This document shows, piece after piece, positions 40,700-54,303 of a DNA stretch of 64,000 bases. The notes under the pieces were generated by a model that did not search any database, had not been told where the DNA came from, and saw nothing but the letters and a program-made list of their open reading frames with translations. The DNA comes from Bostrychus sinensis (Eukaryota > Chordata > Actinopteri > Gobiiformes > Eleotridae): contig CM036244.1 of NCBI GenBank assembly GCA_020698575.1, positions 25,755,534 to 25,819,533 on the forward strand, in the 5' to 3' direction. The translations under genes and the position numbers were made by a program. Within the stretch, counting starts at the first letter, position 1. The number at the start of each line of letters is the position of its first letter.

Positions 40700-43600
40700 T
40701 GCACTCGTTATTATTTAAGAATCAATTATGTAATCAGTACTTGTTTGGTAACGTTCACACCTAGAGTATCATGCAACAAGTTAGCAGGTCTCAAAAAATT
40801 AATATCAAAATTCCCTTTTTACAATTAAATAATAAACACGGTGCTAGTAAAACTACTAAACTAAATTGATTTTGGCAGCTGAAGTAAAAACTGACCGGTA
40901 AGAAGAGAAAAAAAAAGGTCTAGTGATGTACATTATTAAACTATAACAGACTATTCCTCCATGTTTTTTGGCCTAAAATGTCCTTAAGTGAGCCAAAGAG
41001 TTTGTATCACATCATTTTTTTTTTTTTTTTTAGTAAGAAGCTATGTGGAAGTAAAGAATAAGAGCACCCGGTTCTATGTATAGGATCCTTCCATTAACAA
41101 CTGAAAAGCATGACTGACAGCGAAGAGAGCCAACACCTCAGAGTTAATTACATGCTGCAGAGATAATGCACTAATGACTGCCTCCACTCTGTATAAGGAT
41201 GAAAAAGGCCGGCAGTCCCTTCCTGCAGTGGAGAGGAAGTGAGCAGTGGAGAGGTTAAAAGAGAAGGATTATCTCAGTAGTCTACCAACGGCGGGATATC
41301 TGACATCACTTTCACTTTCACAAACACAAGGCAATGTCTGCTGTTTACATATCAATTAGAAAGATTCAGATCTGGAGTTTAATATACATAACTGTCCACA
41401 CTTCAAAGTGTTGTGTGTATAGATTTACAGGTGGCTGCCATGTGTACACACTGCTAACATGGGGAGCACCTGGTTTGATATGACGAGACAGACACCTGGT
41501 TCAACACAAACAGAAAGCGCTGGAACAGACCATAGACATGGAGACGGGCATCACCTGGCTCCTGTCAGCTTCTAGTTCTCATGGTTTAATCAGTATTACA
41601 GTATAAACAAATGCTCAGAATGCTTGAAATTATTTTGAGACATTGATAGCCATTTAACAGCTAAGACTGACAGAATTACAGGGTTAACCAACTTACACTG
41701 TTATTTTAGTTTTCCAATGTCACAGATTTAAGTCAGAGCTCTTAGAAAAGAAGTGACAAACATTCTGATTCTAAGCAGCCTGCACAATTCAACTTTCAAA
41801 ACCTTATCTTCTCAATTTCTTCTCGAAATTACAATTTCCCACCACATTCTGTCATGTTAAAAGCCCAAACTGCCATTTTCTACATCATATTTGTCTCATT
41901 ATACTATTACATTCAAATCAAAACTTGTGATTCGGGACCTACATAATGTTTTTGTCTTGTAAAGCCACTTTCAAAAGCATTGGCAAGACTACAGCTCTAC
42001 TGACGCAGACACAACCTCTAACATTTTATTGCGTTATCTAACTAAACCAGTAAAAAGCTTGAAGTATGATCAATCGTAAGCTTTAACTTAATAAAACTGT
42101 CTAAATCAATGGGGCTATCAGCTGCAATCTCTGTAAACATACACACTGGTAATTGAGATATAATGAGATAATAAAGCCATCATAAGACTTTAATGTTTGA
42201 TACAGCAAGATAGCAACAACTGATTATCTATGAATTACACACTAACAAAATGGTCTGAGAGTGCCATCGCCGATGTTTCTTATCTGTCATAATAAGATCA
42301 TTGAAAACTGATAATAAAATGCCAGTGACAGCTGGTTTATCTTTGGTTTGAGGTAGTGAAGTAACACTGACACATCACATTGCATCTTTTATGATATGAA
42401 GTCTGATGTAGCCTGACGTAGTTTCCACTTCCCTCTTTTCAGGCAATGAGGCAGTGATACATTAATACGGTTGTTCTCAAAATCTGGCGATGCAATAACC
42501 ATACAAATATTTATAAGTAAATTACTTATTTATTTTTACTAAAATACTGGTTGGGCCTGTAAAAATAATACACTGAATTGGTAACAATCAATTCATACTA
42601 ATCATTTAAGAATAAAACTGTTTGCTATGTAAACTATAACAGTATAATAATGTGTAATATTTATTTTATTAGTAGGTTTTCATCAGTGTTGGTTTGTTGG
42701 TTAGTTGATGATGGGAAGAGTGACCAGATAAGGTACACTTCAGACCTCATGTGCATGTTCCAGCAGTGGGATTTGGCGGGGGGAAAAAAAAAATGGGCGG
42801 AGAAGAGAGCGACGGAGACACAAAACAGCACTGGGATCTAATTCTTGAAGCACAGGCTGGCGTTGAGGCCTTTTTGGAAGGACTCCAGGGCTTGTAGTGC
42901 AGGTCTTCTTTGATAAAGGCCCACAGTATGTGTAAGAGCACTGGGCTACAGCCAAGGTACACAGCCTTTTGGTAATGGTTAACTGTGTGGGCAAACAGTA
43001 GAAGTCAGCGGCATAGAGGTAGGTCAGAGAACTGCATTAGATGCACCGCTGCCCCCTACCCGTGCCCTCCCACCCAACCGTTCCACATGTTCTGCCCCGG
43101 CCACTTGGATCAGTTTGCCAACCCAGTAGCTACTACCTTCTCGGTTAGGCCTCATAGTCACACTATACATAACAGATTCTTCTCGAAGCATAAAAAAGTT
43201 AGCTAACTACATTCAAGTACCTACAAGCCATTATTTTTCAAAGTTGAGGGATACTTCAGATTAAGAATACTATAAACACTGCAAGTATTAAGACATTTGC
43301 GTGCATCACTGCCAATACAAAGATATGGAACACGTTTTCTTGAGAGCATTCCTAGCATGTACAAACAGACAGGTGGAAAGTATGCACCGTGGGATTAGCG
43401 TTAATTGGACATCTCTTCTAATGAGGATGAAGATCATATGTTCACCAGCCTTAACTTCACAATCAGTCATGTTTTTGTCACTGTAATGTAAAAACAGTGA
43501 CAAGTCAAGTGGAAAGAAGCCAAAATAAATGGGTTGTATTTTCTATCAAAGCATCATTACACAACTTTTAGTAGTGGCTGGTCTGATGGTATTTTTAGAA

Positions 43601-46555
43601 AGTGGCTATAACATGCTCTCCAATAATTCTGTTATTTCTAATATATGCATTTACTACAATGTAAAGCTCTGCTTAATGCAATTCTGACAATGAATGGAAC
43701 ATTGTATGTCATCTGTGGGCCATCGACTATTAGTGGCAGACCATGTCACATCTCATTTGGCAAAGCATATAAATGCAAGGCTGTTCCCATCACCGCAATG
43801 TTAGCCTGTCTTTGTGAGTCGACGTTGCCAAATTTACCCGTAAGTGGTAACAGTACAGGGTTTATGTGTGTAGGTGCGTGTGCATCTTGCATTCGGCCCC
43901 AGACAGTCCAAGGACTTCGAGAGCTTGGAGCCATGTCATTAGCCGATCCTCTGCCAACCTGCTTCTCTAATCTCAGAGCGAACACAGCAAACACCAAACC
44001 ACACACAGTTCTGCTTTAGTCTTTAAAGCAGACCCGTGGGGCTGCTGTGGTGTAATGCTGTGCTAACCCTAACCTATCAGCCCGGGACCAAAAGTCACAC
44101 CATGCCTGCAGCACCATCACACAACAATTAGAGGTTTAAACAACGATCTACATGGAAATGAGGTTTGGCTCCTGTAGACACCAAAAGCCCATGTCCAAGT
44201 CCATCCAGCCCTAAAGACATCGCTAGTTAGCTGTCAAAAACTACTTTTATGGGTCTTTAGTTTGTTTGGCTCCAACAGTGGAGGTTATCAGGTGAACGGC
44301 CCTGATGAGATACCATGGCCCTGTTCTCCCAAATACAGGCTGCCTTTTGATCCGCCCACCTGATTCCAGCCGAGCACCAAGGGCAGCTGACTTTCACACA
44401 GAAACAATGTGTTTTCTTTCTTGAGATTGAGACCTGTACAAAGTGTTATGTTGGAATTAAAGTCAACACGAGGTTATACAACCACAATGCATCTGATACT
44501 CCAGCTCTGTCACTTCCCTTCAAAGTCATAGGCTATGTCTGAGGATATCTGAAGAAAGCCCTGAGCTGAAAACCACTACAGCATGCTGCCATGGAAGTCA
44601 TGATAGTCGTGCATATTTTGAGCAAGTTCAACAATGAGATCATTTGTGTTTCCGCTGCTGAGGAGCTGTTTGTGTTGGCCGACTGTCGCCGCTTGTGTAC
44701 ACCAATGCCTGTGTGGGTTAAACATGAGGGAAGTCAGAGGTCCCTCTCAGAGAACCCTAAACAGCGGTCCATCAGCATTCTTGTTGGCTGCCAATGCATT
44801 TACTCTAGGCAAGAGAGAGAGGCAGTAAGAGACTGGTTTTGATTAGAGCCAGTCCAGAGGTCATGGCCAACTGAATAGGGTCTCCTAGATACGCAGTCCT
44901 CTCCTGAGGGCTGCTGGACACTACTACAGTCACGGGCAATGTTTGTCAGTTGTTTTTGGAGCCTGTTAAGATTAGTGCAGCAGAGCATAAAGTCACTAAC
45001 TCCACCTGGGAAGAGACCAGTGAGAGCTGATGGGACCATTGCATCATATCACACACAAGGGTTTTCTCCAAACACAGACTTTTAAAAACATCTACCACCA
45101 GGAGACTTTGAAGCCTAAGTGGCACTGCCACAGTCGCTGGAGGAATGTTTGCTTAAACACAGTCAATTATTGACCTGAACATCCTGCAGTTATTTATAGA
45201 GCTGCCCAACAAAAAGTTTTGTACTGTTTGTCATTTCTTCGAGCAATTACTAAAAAGCAATTTATAAAAGGACATTGTTCAAGCTCTCATAAAAATGTTA
45301 CAAAATCTGGTGGCTTTATTGAGTGCAGTATTAAATGTATGTAATATCTAAGTCAAAGAAAATAGTGAGTGTATAAGAGGTCTTTTTATTTGTTTTGGAC
45401 AGTTCTTATGTCATTCTGGTCTGTATAAAACCCATAGGCAACTCACAAGATTGGTTCAATATGTTCAATAGTTTTATACAAAAAATAAACTAAACATGTA
45501 TTCACTTTAATGTTAATTGAGCGGCCATTCTAAGCAGCAGTAATAACAAAAATGTAGATACAGCATACAACATTTGGTTATGTTCTAAATTGAGACAGCT
45601 TTGAGTTCATGACTTCATGCATATGATACATGTGAAGTCAGTTCATACTCTCTTGAGTCACATGACTTCCCCGCTGCTCTTCTCAGTATGCATTCTCCAC
45701 ATAAATCCCCCGAGACAGAGGAGAGGTCTCGCTGCAGGTGCACACAGACAAACACAGCTAAACGCACTGTTCTGTCCGACATGCACGCCCTTTGTTTGGC
45801 TCAAAAGCATGCACTTTTCATTTGGTTCAACTGAGAGAACACTCATCTATCATGCTGGCAGGCATGTGACACAGTGTATGATGCTCAGCCATGTTCAGAG
45901 AGCAATCACTCACAGCAGATCAGTGGGTGGAGAGCCAAAACACAAATGCAAAATACAGAATTACAGATACTAATTTGCATCAGTGGAAAATATCAATATT
46001 AAGTCTTTATTTAAAATCTATGACACAACCAATTCCGCAGTTTGGACTTTATGTACATTCAGCTTGCTAATTCAATAAACCAAACTCTGCATTGGGCGCA
46101 GCAAGTAAGAGTGAAGTAATTACAAGCTACACTGAAGTCTTTCTGAAAAGACAGCTAAAGGGAAAGGTCAAAAACGGGACATGCTGTTTGTTGTTTGGAC
46201 CACACCATGTGACTTGGGGAGACATAAAGCTTTTTTTGTCAGCCGCGTTATCTTCCTGGATCTGGGGTTACAATATGGCTTTTGTAGTCATGCAGCACTG
46301 AGAGATCTAAGTCACTTTGATCCTGCTTAATAGAGTTTGGTAAATGATCTCAGTACGGACGCTCCGCCTCTTCGTACTCAGACACACACACACACTCACA
46401 ATGGTTCACTCATGCTTGCACATCCATAAAGAATCAGACAGTCACACAGGTGAAAGCTCCTGCCTCTGCAGATCATTGGGCCGAGCAGTTGAGCAGAAAA
46501 ATCCAAAACATACTTCAGTGGAAAACATTAACTTTTAACAATATCAGTCAGATAT
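40700..46555. other. Intronic stretch without a recognised gene
   Basis: AT-rich sequence with a T-run at about 41013-41031. The ORFs at 42740-44019 are short, overlap on both strands and match no family known to me. Confidence 0.5.
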
Positions 46556-47262
46556 AGAGGTGGAAAAAGTACTCAAATTCTATATTACTACTACAACTAC
46601 TACATCTACTACTACTATTAGCACTACTGCTACTACTAATAGTATTATTAATAGGCTACTACTAATATGTAGTAGCCTACTGCTACTGCTACTACAACCA
46701 TGAATTTACGTACCATAGAGGTCCTTGCGGTCCGGACCTCAGTATTTTAAACCAGATCTAAACCAGGACTAAACCAGGACAACACCAGGACAACACCAGG
46801 TCTCAAAAAGTACTAAACAAGGTCTAAACAAGAACTAAATCAGATCTAATCAAGGTCTAAACCGGGTCTAAACAAGGACTAAACCAGGACAAAACCAGGT
46901 CTAAACAAAAAATAAACCTGGACTAAACCAGAATGAAACCAGGTCTAAACAAGGACCAAACTAGAAATAAACCTCAGGTAATGGATCTCAATTCTGTGTA
47001 CGGTTCTGACTACAACCAATACATTTATTATTACGGCTAATAGTACTACAAATACTATTCCTACTACTATTACTCATACTACGTACATCTAAGAAAATAC
47101 TTATTTAGAGATTACAAAAGTTTACCTAAGTAGAACTACTTTTTTTGAGGTAAAAGAAAAAGTAGGCTATGTTATAGAAAATGTATTCAAAAAGTACAAA
47201 AAAAACCTACTTGAAAATTACTTGAGCAAAAGTAGACTAGTTACTTTCCACCACTGCCCTGA
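46556..47262 (+). repeat. (CTA)n-bearing element, copy 2
   Basis: It begins AGAGGTGGAAAAAGTACTCA and closes with TTACTTTCCACCACTG, so the ends are imperfect inverse copies of a GGTGGAAAGTA-type terminus common in teleost repeats. The interior holds CTA trinucleotide tracts (46585-46700 and 47030-47080) around the 12 bp minisatellite. Confidence 0.55.
46745..46975 (+). repeat. 12 bp minisatellite, consensus AACCAGGNCTAA
   Basis: About 19 degenerate tandem units such as AACCAGGACTAA, AACCAGGTCTAA and AACAAGGACTAA, inside the (CTA)n element. Confidence 0.85.
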
Positions 47263-47851
47263 CTTATGTACATAAAATAATATTAGTGCAAAACAGAAAA
47301 AGGCCATTAGAAGCTGGAGCTGTGGTATGGTGATGATCCCTTTCCTCCAAGCCCTAAGCAAATGAAGCACTTCCTGTCTTTTGAGTACATGAAGCCATTT
47401 TTGTCCTTGAGACTAAAGCACGTGCAATGAATTACAACTGTTTTAAAGAGCTGTCAAGACACAAGAGAGGCCTGCTTAGTCAAAAGGAGGTGAGCAAGAA
47501 TGCGACACTGCTATGTGGGAGTCAATGGGCCAGGCAGGAGAGAGACAGTGACTTCATTTTAAAAACAAATCATTTTCTATGATGCTGTGTGGATCAAATA
47601 AAAATGGAAGGCACACACTAATGACACTGTTAGTCATGCTGGATAGTAAGTTTCATGTATTATTGGGCGACAACAAAGCTAAAGCTAGGAGCCTAGCCTA
47701 GACATAGGCCCACACAAATATCACTATCACTTATGTTCTGTTTTAAATTTTACTTTACTACTTTTTCTGTTGAGCACATAACTTTTATTTGTTTATCTTT
47801 AAATAATGTAAAAGAGTATTTCCTATGACAAGTAGTTGTTGGCTAGTTTAA

Positions 47852-48324
47852 ACTTGCCTGGAAAATCCAGACTGATATGTCTCTGTAGTATTATACAGAG
47901 AAATATCAGTCTGGTCACCACGCCGTCCGCAGTGGTTTACTCAAATCCCAAACGTACCGTGCATTTTGATTAGCTTATTTAAGTCACGTGTTCTTCGCGA
48001 GCAGTGTCCGCAACAACAACAATCAAGGTGGCGCACTGAGGAGCCGAGTTTGTTTCATTCAGCGGTAAATTCCGTTTTAAATGATCAAAAACATATCGAG
48101 TCATTAAAACCACAGCAGCTTGCAGCACTAGAAGCCTGTATAAAAAAATAATAATAATGTTTTCGCGTTGCTTACTTTCTTGTCGCTTTGTTAACGTCAC
48201 GTCCGCCATTTTCTGATTGGCTAACTCCGCTGCCCGTTTGCGCCGCGCTAGAAATCGAATTGATTCTATGGTGACCAGACTCATACGCTGGTACAGCGGT
48301 GAGTCTGGAATTTCCAGGCAAAGT
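47852..48324 (+). mobile_element. TTAA-flanked element with subterminal hairpins
   Basis: A 473 bp element between TTAA copies (47848-47851, 48325-48328). Ends ACTTGCCTGGAAAATCCAG and, inverted, ACTTTGCCTGGAAATTCCAG match. Just inside each end is a hairpin closing on CCAGACT/AGTCTGG, but the two hairpins differ in sequence. The interior is CpG-rich and carries a stretch reading SLFHSAVNSVLN and IESLKPQQLAALEA, which resembles the start of teleost RecQ-like helicase proteins found in mobile elements (from memory, weak). A TTAA target suggests Kolobok or piggyBac-type mobility. Confidence 0.65.
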
Positions 48325-49534
48325 TTAAACCACACTAAGCTACCTACTCCAAGTTGAACCAACTTTCTCTTGTCCAAATGCTAATATTTGACCAACGTTT
48401 TTTCTTAGAATAAAGTTTAAACAGATTGCCAAGCCCATTAAAAAACTGACACCTTGGTTGCTTACCTGGTACATACTGGAGCAACCTGAGCTCAATTCCC
48501 AGCTTAGAGAAGTTTGCTCCGCTATGTCTTTCCCTGATTTTCTGGTAGTCAAATGTCAACAAGCTGAAAATAAATCTTTAATAAAAACAAACAAACAAAA
48601 GAAACACATTGATATCCTATTCTTAGGTCTGGGTGCAATGAACTGAATACAGATGGGACATTACAGGTTACTCAACAACCATCTCATCCCATGGAATTCG
48701 TCCGCTATCAGATGCAATTGTCATCTGCTCCATATGGTTCCCTGTAAATCTGCCTGAATAACAGTAGCCTTGATCCTCAGGGGAAGGGATAACTTGGCCT
48801 CCACACCACAGTGGATTCTCTTTACTCCCAGTGGATCGCTTTCAACTGGAAAGAAACAGGTGCTTTACTTGACCTGCACTGTTAGGACAGATACAGAAAG
48901 GTCACCGCAGATACCATCTCACAGGGTATGCAAAAATGCCAAGGTATTTGTCTAACCCTGGACTTGGACGTAATTGAATTCCTGTGACCCTGAAAATGCC
49001 CAACCTGATCCTCTGCCAGGTATGGTGCCATCAAAGGGATATGTGCGGCACCATTGTGTATATAAGAGTGCATGTGTGTGCTCTTTTATAGCACTACTTA
49101 AGTGATGACTCATTCCACTCCTTTGTAATTGATGCTAGGCCACATAATGGCACAACTTAAAACAGCTGCCTACACTCACTGCTCCTTCAGCGCCCTGGTG
49201 GGACTCGCTTTTCTAAGGTCCACACAATAAAAGAGGGGCCAGACAAAGGCTGTGCCCTGTTTTTCCACCGCTCTGCCTCAGATCAATTAGACATCATAAA
49301 ATCATGCTGTCAGGGTTCAGTGGTTGTTTTATTACACTGATTTCAAGCACTTTTCAGAAAAACATCCATTCCAAGACCTTTTAACTGTAATAATAATAAT
49401 AATAATAATAATGTAGATTTATGTCTTTCTTTATTGTACAGTACTGAGCAAAACCTCTATGAACAAAGAAAGGTGTATCAATGTACAAAAATACACAAAA
49501 ATGCATAAAAATATAGTGCCCAGACCTAAACTCA
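48325..49534. other. Intronic stretch without a recognised gene
   Basis: No exon or repeat defined except a (TAA)n tract at 49388-49412. Confidence 0.5.
49388..49412 (+). repeat. (TAA)n microsatellite
   Basis: About eight perfect TAA units. Confidence 0.95.
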
Positions 49535-49640
49535 AAGATCTTCTAGTTCAGGGAACTCTTTATATTGAACCATAAAGACCTTACATCTCACAATGGTAAA
49601 AAATCTACTACAACTAATCATTAGTTTTTAGTAAGGTCTT
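49535..49640 (+). repeat. Dispersed repeat, copy C
   Basis: GATCTTCTAGTTCAGGGAA, AAGACCTTACATCTCACAAT, GGTAAAAAATCTACT and AACTAATCATTAG align with copies A and B. Confidence 0.55.
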
Positions 49641-51095
49641 CACTTCTCAAATTGGTAGAGAATCCCTTAAAACACTCCTGGATTTAAACTGATCTGGATC
49701 CACAACAAAATGAATTTGATTATGTATAAAGCACTCTTAGTGAACAGCATTTTTCACACCTCACTTTTGCACAGTACTGTACTGTGAAAAATAGACATCT
49801 GATGTTAACATTTGTGTTTTTCATGTATTAAGGTATTGGTGTACCCACGGAAGTCCTGGATTACAAAATAAAATGTATTTTATATGCCAGAAATGTCCTC
49901 CTTACCCCTCATGAATATATGCCTTAAATGTATTTACCACATTACTTTGTGTATGAAAGATACAAAAATGTTTGTGTACTTGCTTGGGTGTGCTACAAAA
50001 AACATGGAATTAAGTGAGTCAATTCCAAAGCTATTTTGCACAAGTGGAGGAGGGAGTGACTTGTTGAATAAAACTTTGACACTGAAGAGAAGAGCGAGGG
50101 AAAACAGAAAGAATGTGTTGTGTAACTGAGACACACTCAACTATTCCAGACCTGGTCTAATGAGTTAAAAAGGAGTCTGCAGGATTAAGAGATTTGCCAT
50201 GTTTCCCCTACCTGCCTCTCCCTTCTTCCCTGTGCCCTGAAAACATCTCCACATCAGGCCGGCAGCAGCGGCTTCCTGAGCTGCGGGCTGTAGATTTGTC
50301 AGACTCAGGAGAAGCCATTAGTCCAGAGCTTGTCTGAGAGGTTGCGCACACAGGGGAGCACTCTGACATTCTGAGTAGACCTGGCCTGCTTGGTCAAACA
50401 ACAGATAGGAATAATCTCTGTACCAACAGTGCAGCGTATAATAGCGCATATGCTGGCATTAAAGTTGTCATTTGTCCTGGAATGGCCCTACTTTCTACAC
50501 AAACAGTACTTAATCACAGAAAAGGCAAGATTCTTTCACCAGGTGCTATGGCAAAGCACAGGGAAATTGTGAGCTTATAGTGATTTCAGCCATACTTTTA
50601 TGTAACGGCCAGTGACGCCGAGGGGCAGATAGAGATAGATAGGGACGTGACTGGTGACTGTACTGATGTTTATGTCAGACATTCATATTATGTCCATATT
50701 CTGTATGCCAGACATGGCCAGTGGCAGTGCATTCTGCCAGCAGCGTTCAGTTCTCTAGTAAAGTAATGTTTTCTCTTCCCAACATAGATAATACTGTGAA
50801 CTGCTAACTGAGCATGACTGCTAATATTAACCACTCCTGTCGCATATGTCCATATATTTACATAACCCCTCTCATAAAGCCTGGAAAAAAGAACACTATC
50901 CAATACATAGTATGTTACAACAATGGTGCAATAGTTATCTACTGCGGTAGTTACCCTTGCTTCTATTTGCTATCAGCAGATATTTGCTTGCATAAAAATA
51001 ATGTTAAAAAGTCAATATGTGGTTAAACTGGAATACAGCTATGCATTTTATTTTATGAAAGTTCAAATGAGAACTCCAAACAAAGTAGTGGAAAC

Positions 51096-51132
<37 letters not shown>

Positions 51133-54100
51133 ACTAATGTTGTCCATCAAATGGTACATTTTGAAAACTCAATTAATGTGTTTTTTCAAAGTTAAACAAA
51201 TGAGTTCATTCTAGGCCCAAATTCAATATAGGAGGCATCTTCAGTGATGTCGATGATTTACATCCCTGCTGTGTCTAATCTACTCCCAGAACTGTCACAG
51301 CACAACAGACAATCACTACTGCTCAAAACAACTTCAGGGCAGAGACTGGGCACTGAGATTATAAATATTTATGTGCATTTATGAGCATGCCAGATAGTAA
51401 AATGCAGTTGTGTTTCTCACTAACCAACCACACTTGGGTAACTGTGTGCTCTGGGCAGGCAGCAGTGAGGTAGAGCCTGGAGGAGCCCTGAGGAGCACCG
51501 GACAGGCTGTTATCTCATCCAGGGAGATAGGAAGTACGGACAGGAAATCTAGAGGGAGGGGGTCTGCTGAGCCCATATGGGAAGTGCAGTGTAAACAGTC
51601 TCGCTTTTTAATCATCCCAACTCACGTTCAGAGATGGACACACTTTGATGTAGTCCCTGGGCTCCCCTCCGCCCTCCCATCCCTATGTCCCAAACGACAG
51701 CAAAGCAGCCGCTTCAGAGAACCCTGGGAGAAGGAGGAGGAACCTGGACCTACTGGGACACATGAAGAAAGGCCCAGGAATGTGAAGTGGTGTTAATGGT
51801 CTCCTCTCAATTGCCTTCATTATAGTTAATGTATTTTTGGACGCTCTATAGGTCGGTCCAATTTGAAAGAAAAGTTGAAAAAGAAGAGAAAATGAGAAAA
51901 AAAGTACAGTCACAATGTTTTGGCTTCCTGATTCCTAATTTGGCACACTGCCCAACAGAGAATGAAATCCCCTCAAGAGGAGAAGAGCTAACGCAGAAGC
52001 CTTTGCACTGCACTTTTCACTGTGCAGGCCTCAGTTTAGAAGAAGCAAAGAGTAAAAATTCCTGAGCACATGTATTTGTCCAAATAGTGCTGGCCCAACC
52101 CCAGCCACTGTTCCAGTGAACGTGTTCATTCAGAGGACAGGGCAGACTTCCAGACACATCCAGTTTAATGGACCACAGAGACTCAGTCCCATGACTTTAA
52201 TCCTCTTCCGACCAGGGAGATCTTCAAGAGAAAGTGCAAGATAACTGAGTCTTACCCAGAACAGTGTGTAAGTATCTGAGAGGGAAGCTGAGGGCAGCCC
52301 GGGCTCTGTGAGGTTGTGATGTCTGATTACAGGTGAATAGAGAGCAATGCCTCTATGGCTACATCCTCAAACAATGTGTGTCAGTCTCTGCCTTTCAGCT
52401 TTCCTTTGAAAAGAAAGTGCACCTTCCAAAAAAAAAGTCTCAAATCAAATCTATTGATTTTAAAGTTATGAAAACACACTGGGCCACTACACTCAGTTTA
52501 CTATACATACACTGTAGGAAGAAGTGGCAGTTTCATCCCACCATACCTGGAGGAGACAGTAACTTAAAGCAGGACCGTAAAGCAGCCTGCAGAGCTAAGA
52601 AGGACCTGTTGAAACAGGTCTAAGCTGCAACAAAGGGCATCCTGTAGCAACACTGCACTGTGGTAGAGGCTAGAAATAAAACAACACCAGGGCTTTGTGG
52701 ACTAGGGTCACCAGAAAGCACTAAGAGGAAGTAGAATCAGACAACAATGATCTGCAATTATTATATGATTTTGTCAATGTACAAAACATCAATCAAATCA
52801 TTTGAGTTCTTGACACACCCACAGCCCACCTCTGTTAACAACACACAGTTTATAGTTTTATAGAGGAAAAACAGAGGGCTGGACAACTAAGAGAGAGTGT
52901 TTAATCTCAGCATCCCACAGGACGTTCTACACAAACCAGCACCATAGTCTGTTCAGATGACGCTTCACTTCTAAAGAAACCATGTAAATCCTTATCAATT
53001 TCAGCAAACTGCAGCATCTGGCTTCCCATTCACCAGATTGCCCCACACCTGGTGAGTGAGGAGAGACAAGAGCGTACAGTGCCTCAAATCTGTCGTCCCG
53101 TTTCTTTGGAGACAGTAAATAAATTGACACAGCCGCACTTTATGGCCGCCGAGCCTTAATCCACTGCTCAATCCTAAATATGCACACTGAATAGAGCGCA
53201 TAGTTCACATTTACAGACTAAAGGCACACTTTTCACTTAAGAAAACATGTTTGCCAAAATCACAAGTTTGCTTAAGCCTGTGCAAGAGTTGCTTGTTTAA
53301 CAGTTTAAACCAAACTTTGATATTCAAATGTTGAAAAAGCATTGAATACCACAAATAGTTCAGAGAAAAACAAAGCTGTCCCCATCACTGACAACCTCCA
53401 AACAAAGCCATGTTTTTCAAGGTTGAGTAAAAATAGGCTAAGAACAAACTAACCTCAAAAACACTTATATATCATCACTATTGTTTAAGGAATTTAGATA
53501 TTCAGTCATCACATGCTGAGCGCTGAGTGGAAAGTGTGGCCTTAGCACACAGATCACTTACAGCACTGCCCCTTATTACTACAGTATACTACAGCAACAA
53601 GTTAATTTCAGTTTAGCACACAGCAGATGATGATAAACTGCACAGGTTAATTTACTGTATGCACATCATAATTATATTCAAGAAAGACATCAAAAGGGCA
53701 AAAGAAAAAAACAGATCATGTCATTTCCAAAGGACTTTGAAGTGAATTGTTTTGAGCCAAAGAGTCCCTAATGGCAGCCTGGCAAAGTTTATTTAATCTG
53801 TTGCAGATGTTCTAAGATGTTAACACATGGAACAACAACTATGAACGATAAAACAACAAATAATAATGACATACTCTGGGTTGGTCACTGTATGGCAGGT
53901 GGGTTAGAGTAGGCTGACTGTAGACTATTATCACATTATACATGTTTGTAATAATAAAAGTCTGACTGCATTTATTAGCCTATAGTATTAGGTAAAGTAA
54001 TGTGACAGTTGGGTGCCAGGCGTGTCTACTGCATATGTCTACAGCAACATAAGCTACTGTTAATTAACTGATACATTATATTGTAATAGCCTGGGAAATA

Positions 54101-54303
54101 GTAAAGTGACCAATCTGCATGTACTATAACTGTATTTTACAAGTAGGCCTAGGCTATGTCTTTTAGGTAGCCTAAAGCATAGTAACCGGGGTGAAAATAT
54201 TTTGTTCTGTTGGCGACAACACGTGGAGAATGCTTTTTCATGAGTAACGGGATGGAACCCAAAGAGCATCCACACTGTGTAGACAGCGCTTTAAAAAACT
54301 CAC
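49641..54303. other. Intronic stretch without a recognised gene
   Basis: AT-rich; contains a poly-A run of about 30 at 51098-51129. ORFs at 51410-51913 overlap on both strands without a recognisable protein. Confidence 0.5.

Larger units (their letters stand above)
8781..54303 (-). other. rnf43: RNF43 intron between coding exons 1 and 2 (45.5 kb)
   Basis: Bounded by donor GTGAGT at its upstream end and acceptor TTTTACAG at its downstream end. It contains no supported protein-coding exon on either strand. Its content is AT-rich unique sequence plus the transposons, minisatellites and microsatellites listed separately. Embedded enhancers are plausible in so large a first coding intron but cannot be identified here. 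Confidence 0.85.

Noticed and set aside
42740..42994. Overlapping minus-strand frames with a Pro/Ser-rich end
   Set aside because: The unusual composition comes from an A-run and GC-rich DNA; no family match.
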